Part shown: one piece after another, positions 34,601 to 47,131 of the stretch
Numbering within the stretch: the stretch's first letter is position 1
How the letters are laid out: each line of letters starts with the position of its first letter
DNA from: Klebsormidium nitens
Lineage: Eukaryota > Streptophyta > Klebsormidiophyceae > Klebsormidiales > Klebsormidiaceae
Length of the DNA stretch: 52,976 nt
Assembly: GCA_000708835.1 (NCBI GenBank)
Contig: DF237552.1
Span: 1 to 52,976, forward strand
Reading direction: 5' to 3'
The notes under the pieces: generated by a model
What the model was told of the DNA's origin: nothing
Seen by the model: only the letters and a program-made list of their open reading frames with translations
Databases searched by the model: none
Made by a program: the position numbers and the translations under genes

Positions 34601-36147
34601 GCCCTTCCTGCGCGGCCGCCTCGCCCTCGCTGCTTGTTGCACTATCGCCGCTTGCCACCCGATGTGCCGCTTGGCTTGTTGGGTGCCCCTTGCCGGACCT
34701 GCTCTCCATGTAGCGGCCAGGCAGTGTCACTAGCGAGCGTGGGTGCTGACGTGCACTCGGGTGCAGGTTTGGGCATCAGAGCGAGGTGGTGGCGGTGGAC
34801 TGTCTGCGTGCGGAGCGCGTGCTGAGCGCGGGGCGCGACCGCACGTGCCGGCTGTGGAAGGTGCCCGAGGAGACGCAGCTCGTGTTCCGGGGCCACGCGG
34901 CGGCCATCGACTGCGCCGCGCTCATCACGCCCACCGACTTCATCTCCGGCTCCGAGGACGGGTGAGGCCACCACGCACCATGTGCGCAGCACACAAGGCG
35001 GAAGCACCTGAGATGAGGACGGTAGATGGTGCGGAAAACACCATGTGCATACCACTGGAGATTGGATGCACATTGTCAACGTGTACCGTTCGTATCGCGA
35101 AGCAGGGCGTGCTGACCAGTCCTTGACACTCACATGGCCCCCTTTTAGACGCGAGTCGCGAGGAGCGACCTTCAGTAGCTGCTGAGTCGCACCTCCGCTC
35201 CTAGCACGTCCTGTGGCCTGCCGCCTCATTTGCGCGTCGCTGCTCGCAGGTCGGTGGCCCTGTGGAGCCACGTGCGCAAGAAGCCGGTGCACCTGGTACG
35301 CGGGGCGCACGGCGCGTATCGCTCCACCCTGGACCAGCAGGCCGCGGCAGCCAGCACGCGAAACGGGGACGCCGCCGAAGAGACCGGGCCGGATGGAGAG
35401 GCACGCGACGCAGGGGGCCACGAGGCGGCCCCGGGGGAGGCCTCGAGCAGCAGCAGTGCGGGCGCGGCGGTGGGCGGGGCCGCGGCGGGGTGGGTGGGCG
35501 CAGTGGCGGTGTGCCGTGGGAGCGACCTGGCGGCGAGCGGGGCGGGGGACGGCGCGGTGCGGCTGTGGGGCCTGCACGACGGCAACAAGCGGCTGCGGCC
35601 GCTGCACACCCTGCCCACGGTCAGTACGCCCCGCGCCCAAGGATCGCGCACAGTGTACCCCGAACAATAGCGTTCCCCCTCCTGAGCCACTTTGTGGGTC
35701 CTGTTTGAGTTCAAGCAGCGTGTGACAAGCCGGTGGTCGTGTGTGCAGGCCGGCTTCGTGAACGCGCTCGCCTTCGCCGCCTCCGGAAGGTTTCTCCTGG
35801 CAGGGACAGGGCAGGTATGGCCCGCGGTCCCGCTTGCGGCCCCCTGTGTGTATGCTGCTGCTGCAGGGGCAGACTCACCCGCACGGGCAAAGGGACTCGC
35901 TGCATCGGGATCCCGCCCGCTTGCTTGTCGGCGTGCAGCGCTCAAGAGACAGGCTGCGGGACATGAACACCCGGGCCTTGCCGGCACCCCGCTTTGCTTT
36001 GGGTCAGGCCTGTTGGCACGATTGGCTTTCCCTGCGCTCAGCCCCGCCGTGTGCTCTGTGCAGGAGCCGCGTCTGGGACGCTGGGCGCGGATTCCACAAT
36101 CTCGAAACGGGGTTGTTATGCATTCCATCCAATTAGAAGAACTGTGA
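31677..36147 (+). CDS. RRP9: U3 snoRNP-associated WD40 protein RRP9 (U3-55K)
   Basis: Nucleolar WD40 protein of the U3 snoRNP used in 18S rRNA processing. Twelve exons: 31677-31703, 31956-32078, 32382-32460, 32808-32932, 33089-33263, 33409-33485, 34013-34129, 34487-34587, 34767-34961, 35250-35619, 35749-35814 and 36064-36147, giving 512 aa in phase. It begins MAKQKGMKK, then a basic/acidic region ending ETADEKRLRL, the family's coiled-coil segment. The propeller follows with HRHAVTALAL, SSDGRYLAAGGVDRSIHVWD, GSFDRSIKLWS, GHQSEVVAVDCL, GRDRTCRLWK, SGSEDGSVALW, RGSDLAASGAGDGAVRLWG and GFVNALAFAASGRFLLAG. The end EPRLGRW...NGVVMHSIQL matches plant RRP9. A low-complexity Ala/Gly/Ser insert of about 60 residues sits in the sixth blade, where plants also have a linker. 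Confidence 0.95.
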
Positions 36148-37552
36148 TGACAATCTCGATCCTGCTATCTGCCCTCGGAAAGCGGACTCGGGAAGTCCGC
36201 CATGTCCTCGTGCGCACGAGCATATGCAACCTTGGAGTCCTCTGTACCGCACAGCCACTTCTGCTCTGGAGCTTGTGTACTTCGACGTCAGACTGTGAGC
36301 CTGGTCGCATTCCTCCCGGCCGCGTGAGAATAGCTATTAGCTATACTGAAGGCGCATGATGCGAAACTAGTTTCAGGATTGCACCCCCGGAATTTTCTTC
36401 CTGCGGTGCAGCTTTCACCGTGAGTCTGAAGGGAATGTTGCTTGACTCGATCCAAAATTCGGCGTTGTTGTTGGTCGATATGTTCTGCACCGCCCCCGGC
36501 ACGCGTTCCATGTGCGTGTTTCGATCACATCGGATTTTAAGCGATTGCCATATACTGTAAATTATAGCTCTACGCATGTTGGACTGGTTTCTAGCTGCTA
36601 AAAACTGGTGCTGCCAATATAGGCATACTCATAAGCGCACGGTTAATTTCATGCATATGCACACGTTCAATGCGTCGATGGGTGGGCAAGCTAATGAATG
36701 CATGTCTCGCTCGGAGCTCATAGCAACTCTAGAAAGACGCCACATGCAGCTAGATATTGCTACTATACTAACCACATGTAACTTGCATGAAGCCACATAA
36801 AAGAGACACGCAAGCGCTCAAATCATTTACATGCATCGTATCCGAGTCTGTGCACAACTTACTAAGCTATAGGAACAATATATTTGCGGTTGGACATGTG
36901 GCCGGTACATATAATCAATTGAAGTGAGTGATTGCAGGCAGCGCTCTCAACCACAGCCGTAAAATCGACTTCATTACATTCGGACCAAAATGTGGCACAT
37001 GCTCAACTTAACCTGCAGTGCAGGCCAACTACACGTACGCTGCAAATGAGGAAGTCAAGCCTTGTAAGGATTCAATGATTGAGTACGTCTAGGAGGGGCC
37101 GCTCAACACATTTTTGACAAAGTAGTTCAAAGATCATTCATGAAGTTGTGCAAGAGTCGAAGAGTTTTGATCATATTGAAAGCTTGATGGACCATGTCAA
37201 TCGGGCGATGGCAGCCTACACCGGAATGCTGATTGGAGATCAGACTTTCGGATCGTTATGCAAGTGAGTCCAAGTCTACACCTTCCAAACAATTGAAAAC
37301 TTGCCATCTATTCTAGCTCGGCATGTTGGCTGCGCTGCGCAAGCGTAGAGCGATACAGCGTAATGTTTGCTCATTCATCCAAAGTTTGGCAAAGGCGCGA
37401 AGGTGATCGAGCAGTCGATTACTATGACAGCTCGACATGCCGAGCCTTGGATCGTCTGACCTATGTTGCATGCGTACTGTATGAAGTCTTCGCGGCCATT
37501 CACCCCTTCCCGGCCCCTTGCTCTCGCTTCCCCTCTTCCCAGGCCCGGCGCG
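36148..37552. other. Convergent gap between RRP9 and the CSL gene, AT-rich island
   Basis: 1.4 kb tail to tail, AT-rich from about 36300 to 37330, with ATGCATATGC, AATGCATG and ACATGCATCG words. No coding exon recognised. The short open frame at 36576-36800 is a chance frame in this island. Confidence 0.6.
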
Positions 37553-40500
37553 TCAGGAGGGGTCCCCCACGAGGTCCAGCCCCGCCGCGAGGAAGGCGCC
37601 TCCCTGGAAGGCGAGGAAGAAGGCGTGCCGCCCGTCCAGCACCAGCACGGACCAGCCCGCCGCCACCACCAGGTACGCCCCCAGCGCCAGGTCCGCCCAG
37701 CTCAGCTGCCGCGACGGGCCCCCCCGCACCGCGACATCAGCTGGCGCGCCGTCTGTGACCGCCTTGCCAGGTTCGCCGGTGGCGCCGCCTGGCGCGGGGA
37801 GCGGGGCGCGGCCGGTCATGAGGTGCGCGACCTGGCGCGCGGTGGGGCTGGCCGTGCTGACCAGGTCCGCGCCGTCGTCGGTGGGGTCCCCGGGGAACAG
37901 CCCCGCCTCCAGCACGTCCTCCAGCGACTGCAGCAGCCCCGCGCCCGCCAGCGCGCGCGCGCTCGGGGACACCGCGTCGCCGCTCACCAGGTGGAACGCA
38001 GCAGCAGACGCGGCCGCGGCAGGCGGAGCGGCGGCGCGGGCACCCGTCTTCTTGGTCACCTGCGGTGGGCAACTCGTCAGGGCCGGCCCAGATGGACTCG
38101 CATGTCGCTTGCAGATGATGCATCGAAGGAGCGACACCTTAGCGCGATCTGCGATCTGATGAGATGCCGCCGTCGGTGGACAACAAACAGCAGCCGACGG
38201 AAACACCGAATGTATTTCCTGATAATTTTCTTGCGAAGCTTCTGAAAGCCTCAGCATCTTCTTTCCGGGAAACCCGTAATTAACCGAAAGTCTCCGAGCC
38301 GGCGGCGCTTACCACCCACTCCTTGGCGCTGCGCACACCCACCAGCCCGTCTGTGCCACACGAGCAACGCGCGAGTCAGGCCAGAGCAGAGGGGAGGGGA
38401 AGTCTGATCGGAAGAAGAGGCTTGAAAACAATAACGTCTTGAAGAAGGTGTACCTGCCTCAGCTGCAAGGTTCAAGACTGCAGGTACTTTAGCAAACCGT
38501 TCCGAAACTCGGGATGCTGTGTTGCATTACTCTGGGCTTGATGACCGACTCGAGATACCGCTTGTCAAATCGGGCAAACTCGGTTTTTTGGTAGATGCAT
38601 GACTCGCGGTGTAGGGTGCCGGCCTGCCCGTCTGGCGCGGCTCACCCCAGATGGCGCCGCACTTGGTGCGCGTCATGACGTTCTCGAAGAGCAGGAACGG
38701 AAACAGGTACGGCCACGCCCTGCACGCGCGCACCGCAACGTCACCAACACACCGGGATGCAGCAGGCGGAGAGGCGGCCTGGAGCCGGAAGCAGCAGCCA
38801 TGCGTTCCAAGAGCACAGGAAGGCGGCAACGGGCAAGAGCGCTTAGCAGCAGGAGAAACCCCAGTAAGCAAGCTGTGACGGGCGCGGCGCGTACCGGGGG
38901 TAGGGCGCGGTGTGGAGGAGGGAGAGCACGGTGGGCAGGTAGAAGACGGCCCACACCGGGACGGAGATCTCGGGGATGAAGATCGTCGTCGGCAGCAGCA
39001 AACTGCGCGGGGGGGCACAACGGCAGTCACGCAGCAGGGGGGGGCACCGCGGCGAGGAGCAAGATCGACAACAGCATGGACCCACAGGAAAGGGATGGAA
39101 CGAGTCAGATAGCAAGGGCCGTTCAGCCTGCGCGGTCAGCGCGGCATGCCCTGCCGCGGCGCTGACCAGAAGAGCAGGAAGGCGAGCGTGGGCAGGATGA
39201 GCTTGCGCAGCACGAAGAAGACGGCCACCACGTACGCCTTGCGCGCCACGCCCAGCGCGCGGCTACGCAGAATGGCGGGCAGGCACAAGAAGAAGAGCAC
39301 CACCGGGCCTGCGCACCGCACACACGCCAGCAGCTCAGCAACCGCGCCGAGAGGCTCCGACACGTGGGCGGCGCCCATCGTTGCGATGCGGAACATGCAT
39401 GCCGCCGAAAGGAGAAACAGTCTGATGAGGGAGGTCGAAGGCGCTGAGACTTGTGCTTGGTAGGTTTTGAAGAGACGGAGCCGTGCCCTTCCTGCACACG
39501 ATACTGCAATGGCCCGAAGACACTTCAAAGACTTCAAAAGATTGTGACGAGAACAAAGTAACACAAGGATAGAACTTGGCTCCTTGAAACAGTTTCGTTT
39601 GCCAGAAACAACGGAGATGCAGGTCGTTGATGTGCAAAGTAAATGGAAAGTGATTAAGAGGGCCCCCTGTTTCAGTAGGCTGTTCCAGCAGCAACTTGCA
39701 TAGAGAGCGAAATTTCAATGAGGTTGGTGCTGAAAAGCTGATAGAATTCTGGATTGTGAGATTCTTATTGACAGTATCCGGTTAACAAATTGCGCAAAGT
39801 ATGAACCTAGTCGTAGGTGAAGACAGAAGTAAAGAACAGCCAACAAGATGCAAGTTGCGAGAGGAAGGGCACTCGTAGACAATCCGTCGCAAACAATGAT
39901 TCCTGTATCCTGGCGCCCCAGTCTGAACGATCTCAAGTGACGACGTAAGGGAAGCGCTGAGGCAGCGCCGCCAGGACGGGGGTCCGCCCATTCCTTTGAA
40001 CGTGGGGCCCTGTGGCTGGCGCGGTGCGGGGCGGCGGCGGGGTTCACCTGCGTTCCAGCGGTGCTGCTGCTTGCAGTAGGCGCGGTACGTGCACGGCAGC
40101 TCGCACAGCGCCTCGCACTCGTTCATGTACAGGAACGTGTACCCGCACAGGTGCGCGCGCACCGCCTGCAGACCGGAACAAGGAGCGTCGGCTGCCCGCA
40201 GGCGAAGACTGTCGGATCGCTTGACATACACGGACGTCGTTTACACATGCTTCACGCTTTGCCTGCCTGCCCGGCTCGGTGCTGGCAGCGGCGGTATGCG
40301 GTGGCGGCTCACCAGGTCCATGTCCTCCACGGTCGTGCGCGCGTCCCAGCCACCTGCAGCGTAACACACAAGGCTTCAAGGCAAGGCCATCATACGGGCG
40401 GGTAACGCTGCAAGGTGCGCACAACAGGGAGGATGAAACGTCGCCGCACATGCAGCTTCGAGCCCAGGCCCGGATTTTTGGGCGGGCAACGGGATTGCAA

Positions 40501-43500
40501 CAAGGTTAGCATTTTTGCACCTCACGACACCTCGCTTGTTTGAGTGGTGCCTGGCCTCTTCCTGGGATTTGTTTCCTGTGTGGCTGCGCGCACCTGCTTC
40601 CTCGATGGCGGCCGTGCGCCAGACGCCCGCGGTGCCGTTGAAGCCGAAGAAGCCGCAGAGGCTGGAGCCGACCTGCAATGGGGCCGGAGAGGTCATCACG
40701 CGGCGAGCCAAGGGGGCACGGTTTGTGGCTGAATCGCAGAGACGGGAGGGGAGGAATATTCCGCGGCCGGCCCTCCGAGATGTCGGGCTACGGTGTGGTG
40801 CGGCCGCGGCTCACCTGCTGCTCGACCATGAAGTGGTACGCGAAGTTGATGGCCTGCACGCCACGTGCCGAAGCGGCGCGGGGTGAGAGAGAGCACGATC
40901 AGAGATCGGAGCAACCGAGAATCGCCAGCACGAATCCAGACGGGCGCCACTTAGGCCCAAACTGCCTTGGAAGAATGCGCTCAGAAGCACTCGCTCGCAA
41001 AGATGCGGAGTCGCTCTTTGAGCGGGCTTTCTGAGCTTCCGTCGCCACCGGGTCGGTCCGCGGCGCGGCACGGCGGCTCACCTGAAAGCGTGTCAGCAGG
41101 TTCTGGCTCGTGTTCACGAAAGCCCACCGCGCCTGGAGGAAAGCAGCAGAAGGCCGTCAGCGGTGCGCCGTATCGTCCGGAAAACGGCGGCACAGCATGA
41201 GATGAACTGTTTGCGGCCGAGTTCCTCTTCTGTTCGATGACATCTTCTTCAACGCGTTAGCTCGACGTCAAGCTGCGTACCAGACCGTAGCGAACGTGTG
41301 CCATTCAATAGGCCGTATATAAAGGACCCTGTCGATGTCAGCATTGAACAGAATAAAATCTCGCCCCGATCAAGCTTTTATCTCCAAAATCGCTCTTTTC
41401 TTTCATATTATGGTTTTGACGTACTTGAACGATTCAATTGACAGGCACAGAACCCTGGTAGATGTGTTTGTTCACGTGCACCGTGAACTTTCCACTTCTC
41501 CATTGAGCAGTGTCTGTGATCAATCAGGATTGGCTCACCTGCACGAGCGCGCGGTCAGGCCTGCCTTCGAAGTGTGGCATCATGATGCGCAGGAAATCAG
41601 GGCGCGGCATAAAGTCCGCGTCGAAGATGGCCACGAACTCGAAGCCCAGCCCCGCTGCCGCGGCCAGGCCCGCCTGCAGGCCACCACGGCAGGCGTGAGC
41701 CGCAGCTCGAACCCATGTGTCACAAGCGCGGAACATCGAATATAGTAACGGCGAATCCCATGCACAGTGCCACGAATCACGCTAGAATCCGCTGACTCTG
41801 CAATATACTCTGTGGCTTGGAAACTTAGGTGCTCTTGACAAAGGACACATTTACCAACGTATTGAACACTTTCTGACTGAACATTCTTCCGAGAACCTTT
41901 TCCAAAAGTTACACCGACGAATTCTGCCCAATTCAGCCTTTTCCGGGGCAGATGTCCCCTGTCTTCAATTGTCCAACGACATTCTAAAAGGTGTCCAGAA
42001 AAGCATCCAACTCAGTGTTTGTTTGACGTTTGTCGATGTCAAAGCAAATCATTCAGGAGACTCTTTGAGTCAGGGGAAGGTCTTTGTGGAGGAGAAACCG
42101 CCACCGAAGTGATCGATCATGAAAATTGACATGTTTCTACGGAGAAACTGGGAGAAAGCAGCACCGCCACCACCCGCCTCACCTGCAGATTGCCCGCCTT
42201 GTAGCCGCCCTTCACCGTTCTGCACCACAAAAGGGCCACGCGTGAGCCACGTGGGCCATCAGCAGCGCGGTCGGCCGCCCCATATCACTTAGAATCTGAG
42301 CATAACCTGGAAACACTTGCCCTTTTCATACTTCCTCCCGACCTTGCCCCGGCAGCTTGCCTGGCGTGGTAGACGATGGGCGCGCCGCGCGCGGCCCAGG
42401 CGGCGACCTCGTCGGCGATGAGGTGCTGCACGTCCTTCTCGCTGCTGTCGTCCAGCACCTGCACCAGCAGCGCCTCGCCCGGCCACTCCAGCAGGCACGC
42501 CGCCGCGATGCTCTGCGCGTACACCTCGCGCTCGTTGCACATCGGCACCTGCGCAGGGGGGCGCGCGGCGCAGGCCAGCCAGGGCAGCGTAAGGAGGGGA
42601 GGAAGGAAGCACGCGCGCGAGGGGAGGGGACAGCATGCCCAAACAGGGGAGACTTGAGAAAACTCCTTGAAGTCCTCAACCAGTAAAGAAAAGCAGGCCA
42701 GTGCCACCTGGCCTGTGCTGCTCGAAGGTAATACGGTTTCCCTCGCATACTACAAAGGGCAGAATACAGAGTAAGGACTTTTCGCGCTCCTTCAATATTC
42801 CCAATCTGCTCCCGCCCGTCGTTGCTCAGATTCGCGATGCTAGAACCCATTTTTGCTGCAATACGACCGCCTGCTGCCGCGGTGGGGCCTGTTTCTTCCG
42901 TCCCGCTGTGTGGCTGTTCGCACCTGCACCAGGACGCGCGGAGTGGGACGGGCGCGGGCCTGCTGCTGCTGCTGCTGCTGGGCGGCGTGGTCGGCGCGGG
43001 TGGCTCGGCCGGCGGCGCTCCAGAAGATGGCGGCCGCCATGCCGCACTGCAGCAGCTTGTCCAGCGCCTGCCAAGGACAGCGCGCACAGCAGCGGACGTC
43101 AGCAGGCAAGCCGAAGCGACGGCCGCTCGTGACCGTCGCAGAGGGGGCAGGCAGCCAGGACAGAGAGAGGGACCCTGGAGCGGCCTCTGCCAAGTGATCT
43201 CGGAAGCGTCTTTGCTGAGATGCAAACCACGAGGGTTACCAGGTTGTATCCGGGGTTAGTCAACAAGGGCAGCTTGACTGGGCCGAGCCGGCTGCATTTC
43301 ACAAGCTGCAAAAGTTTCGGGCCTGTTTAGGAGGCGGAAAGCCGTCTGCCCCAATGCCCTCCGTGCGCTGGGCCGCCCGGTCACTTCGCCGCTTGCTCAG
43401 ATCCGAACATCTGTCCCCAGCTGCCTCACGGCGGGCCGTGCGCGCGCACCTGCACCAGGAAGATGGCGACGCCCGCGTCCGCGGCAGCCTGCAGGGCGGG

Positions 43501-43863
43501 CGCGATGCGACGGCGGCGCAGGCGCGTCCATGCGGCGGGCAGCAGGGGCAGGCCCTCCAGCAGCTTGGCGCGCGCGTAGCGCCACCCTTCCAGCGGCGTG
43601 CCCGGGTGGCTCTCCCCGGCCACCGCGGCCGCAAGCGCGGCGCCGCTGACGTACAGCACGCTCCACGCCACCAGGCTCACGCCCACCGCGGCGCCGCCCG
43701 CCAGCAGCGTCACCATCGCACTGCGCCATGGCACCCGCCAGCCGCGCCGCAGAAAGGGGGCGCGCGTAGGGAGGGCGGGCGGCTGCTTATTGCCCTTGCG
43801 CTGCTGCTGGCGGTGGGAGCGGGGGGCCGCAGCAGCAGGGGATCCCTCCGAGGGCCGCCCCAT
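37553..43863 (-). CDS. Family GT2 glycan synthase, CSLA/CSLC-like (mannan or glucan synthase)
   Basis: Golgi membrane synthase of beta-linked glycan backbones from nucleotide sugar; green algae carry a gene of the type ancestral to land-plant CSLA and CSLC. Exons: 43863-43450, 43067-42924, 42548-42361, 42219-42183, 41673-41539, 41132-41082, 40853-40815, 40672-40594, 40353-40313, 40165-40048, 39308-39167, 39002-38895, 38719-38646, 38350-38313 and 38059-37553, giving 704 aa. Motifs: [21 protein letters not shown] (Asp219/220), GYKAGNL, IFDADF (Asp279/281), [16 protein letters not shown] (Asp373) and QQHRW (409-413), then membrane helices with [15 protein letters not shown] and AKEWVVTKKTG. Exon 3 may use a GC donor. 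The last exon adds a 168-residue Ala-rich tail with hydrophobic helices. The product (mannan versus glucan) cannot be told from sequence. An in-frame open stretch continues upstream to 44448, so the start could lie further out. Confidence 0.93.
42960..42980. repeat. (CTG)7 trinucleotide repeat encoding polyglutamine
   Basis: Seven CTG units on the plus strand are read as seven CAG glutamine codons in exon 2 of the CSLA/CSLC-like gene. They lie in the linker just before the catalytic VPMCNER block. Length polymorphism would be expected here. Confidence 0.9.
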
Positions 43864-46800
43864 GGCAGCAGGCGGACGGTGAGGAACAGCAGGAGCGAAG
43901 TGGGATGAAGAAAGGGACAGCGAACTCAGCAAGACGACAATGGCGGAGGGGCCAGCAGGAGGCAGGAAGAGGCAGCGAAACGTGGCGGCAAGAGGCACCG
44001 CGCCTCCAGGCAGGCCAAGAAAGCAGAAAGAGACAGCCGGGCGCAGGGAAGGGCCTCCAGCCTCCTGGCGTGCACGGCTGAGGGGGAACTTTTGCAAGCG
44101 GTGCCAGGCCCTTGGTGGAGAGCAGGACAGACCGCAGCCGCAGCAGAGGGAGGAAGGCGGCATGCTTGGCCGACAACGGGCGGGCATCTCGAGGCGGGCT
44201 CGCCCACAAGCGGTGACTGCACAAAAGCCACGACAGGCCGGACACGCCTCGGGCGGTTCGACCCCGCAAGTGTACTGGAAGCAGCCTCGAAAAACGCGCT
44301 GATGGTGGCACAGACACGAGCACGCGGAGACTTCGAGGGAGGACTCGGTCCCGCAGAAGCCAGCCGGAGATTTGGACTCTCCCGTGGACGTGACACGATG
44401 TGTGGCTGCACCATACAGAGGATGGAGCAGGCACGCTGCACGAACCACAAGGCGATCAGAGGGGGCGAATTGGCGAGATCTCGAAGCATCATTTGATGCA
44501 CTATACCAACAAAATTCCTCAACTAATCACGTCACTTGAGTAAGATGGACCTGTCAAAGTGGTGCGCCCGTTGGTCAAACCTAGTGGCCCTTGGCAACCC
44601 AACTTGAATTTGCTCTAAAGTTCTTCAAGCGCTTCTACAACTTCAGTATTAGCTCTGACTCTGTCTTAAGCATGCGGCTTTCCACAAAGGTCATTATTAC
44701 TATTATCCTCTTGACCTCAGCATCTCTTCTGCTTCTGCACGAGTATGTGTTTACGCTGGTTATTGCTTCATTGAGTCCTTAGGCTGGATACAAAGAAACC
44801 AATGAGGGTGCAAGGAGAGACGATTGGGCCGAGACGCACGTAATCGATCAGAGAATCTCATCCACATTTACATAACTGATGGCCCATGCAGTATGCAGCT
44901 TGCAACTTTTGGCGGTACGTGTCTGTTGGGAAGCGCCAGGGTACTTCGCGTCTACACAGAGGCTCTTTGGTGTGGTGAATGGCAGCTCAAGAACGGAAGG
45001 CCGCGCATGCTCACGTACCGGCATGTGCATATATGTAGCTACTTTGAAGGGCCGCCTTTGTGTCGAGGCATCGATTGCAAAGCTATCCTGCATGTTCAGC
45101 TCAGGCACTTAGGCCGGGCCGCAAGCGGTAGGACCTAGGTGCTTGGGCACTGCTCGATCAGCTGAGTACGAGGTCGGGAGTGACTATTGACGTATACGTC
45201 AAACAGTGAAGTCGTAAGGACGTACAGACTCCAAACTGGGCCGGCCAAAGTCCAGGTGGCAGCGGTGCGTCGATCGTGCAGCGCATGCAAGAGCTTGAAG
45301 ATATCTCATGCTGCTGGCAAAGGCCTTCACTCTGCAAGGTTGCCATTCCCCTTAATAGCTAGACTCCTTCCGCACATGCATCACTTGCAACTTTGACACT
45401 TGCAATCGAACCCAGACACTTCTAAGATGAGTTTACCCGGCCCCTCAGCCTCCGGCCCTTACCGTTGTTAGTCAGCTGGCTGCTCGCCACCAGGCATGGG
45501 GGTATGTGCGGCCAGTTCGGTAAAGTGCGCCATGCACCAGCGCACTTGCAACATGCATTCCTCCTTCACTCAGACGTGCAGTCGAGGCGGGACACGAGAC
45601 TAATTACAGTGAGGACGTGATAGGACCATTACACGAGCTTCAGTGCGGCTGGGCATGGCTTGTATATTATGAGGATCGATCTATTTTATTGAATGCCACA
45701 TGAAGCAAGATCAATGTCAAAGTCGTCAAAAATCCGAAGTAGGCCATTTAGCATGCAAAGTAGCGTTCCAAGCGCTGTGGTCGAGATTCAAGGAGCGATT
45801 TATGGAACTCTGCTTGTTACAATTGATTGCACACCTGGATTCCCACAGGACAGCAACCATTCAGCAGAGACGATTGAACGCACAACAGTCGAGTTGCTCA
45901 TGTCCGACAGAATTTCTATCCGGCCAATCAGTGCAACTCTTCAAAGCCATGCCAGTAATGAGAACAACCCAGCAGCAATGGTCGGGAGACAACTTGCCGG
46001 TCAAAGAAAGCCCGGGTGATCATCTTTGAGCTCCTTCGCAACTGCACACGCGACTACTTCAGCGTGCATGGTGAATAGGAGGATGCGGACGAGTCCAAGA
46101 CCAGCACAAATATCATCAGCCACTGACCCCACTTGGGTCGAGAAGTAGAGCGTCAAAGCAGATCAAGGAGGAAACTGGAAGGACGGTGGCCATATACAGG
46201 CAAGCCCAACTGGAATACCTATCAGAGACAAACGCACCCATGGAGACAGTACAGATCGGGAAAAACGAACTTTCAAACGAACTTCGTGAGATCTAGCGGG
46301 ACTTAACAAGTCATGAAAGCACGACTGACAGCGGGATGCTACTTAAAATTGTCAAAGGGCGCTTTGCAGGGAGCCAAAATGGCTCAGATACAGACCCTGG
46401 CTTGAGGACTTGCAAAAGCTAGCCACGAACCCGAGACGCACAGAGACAAAGGGCCGTGTGCTCGGGCGAGGAGTCGAGCTTTCATTCGGAGCACCACCAA
46501 CGGCATCATACGGCCTGAGGGCCACACGCGCAAGAAGTCCGCCAGATGGTCACCATGTTGGTCAGCCAGAGGGGCCCACCCAGCCAGCACTGACAGCAGG
46601 CGGAACAGAGAATGGAACAGCGAGGCCTCTCTGCCATGCTTGCAACTGCCACCTGGCGGAACAAGACCTGATTCCACCATAAGAAGAAGCGCGTATATAA
46701 GACAACTTATCGCTCAAGAAGGCCCTTCCAAGATGCGCACTTTCCCGGGCTTCGACGCCCGACAGCCCACCTGCTCTGAGCAGGTTTCGGCCAGTCTCAG

Positions 46801-47131
46801 GCTACCGGGCTGGGGCCCCGGGCCCACAGCAGGAGGGGCGGGCCCTCAGCGCCACAGTGCGTGGCTGACAGAAGAAAGGGGGCAGATGTGCAACACTCTG
46901 CAACTTTAGAAGGATACCAGGGGCTCATGTTGGCCCATGGCCGAGTGAACTCCACTTGTCTGCGTTTGTCCTCGGACCTTAAGTCAAAGCTTAGACTAGT
47001 CCACTCTACAATGTTTCTCAAGCAGCTGCGAGCCCCCGCGGGCTCGCTCGCCGAGCGCAGTGTTCTTATGTGGTGCGCTACCTCTATTGTACCTGCCAAC
47101 CCGTTGGTGTCTCTTCCGATGGCCCCCCTGC
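43864..47131. other. Gap between the CSL gene and bL9, no gene recognised
   Basis: About 3.3 kb. The part to 44450 is GC-rich and open in the CSL reading frame, probably its 5' leader. From about 44590 to 45730 the sequence is more AT-rich with CATGCA words and a 14-bp palindrome TGACGTATACGTCA at 45188-45201. The rest (45730-47130) has only short frames without family resemblance. I see no RNA gene or transposon. Confidence 0.5.
45188..45201. repeat. Perfect palindrome TGACGTATACGTCA
   Basis: Two TGACGT half-sites, the core recognised by many bZIP factors, face each other over a TATA centre. It is far from a known start codon, so a regulatory role is only a possibility. Confidence 0.6.

Noticed and set aside
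45693-46029. Two overlapping plus-strand frames of about 108 aa
   Set aside because: No conserved motif, overlapping frames in the same stretch and no coding bias.
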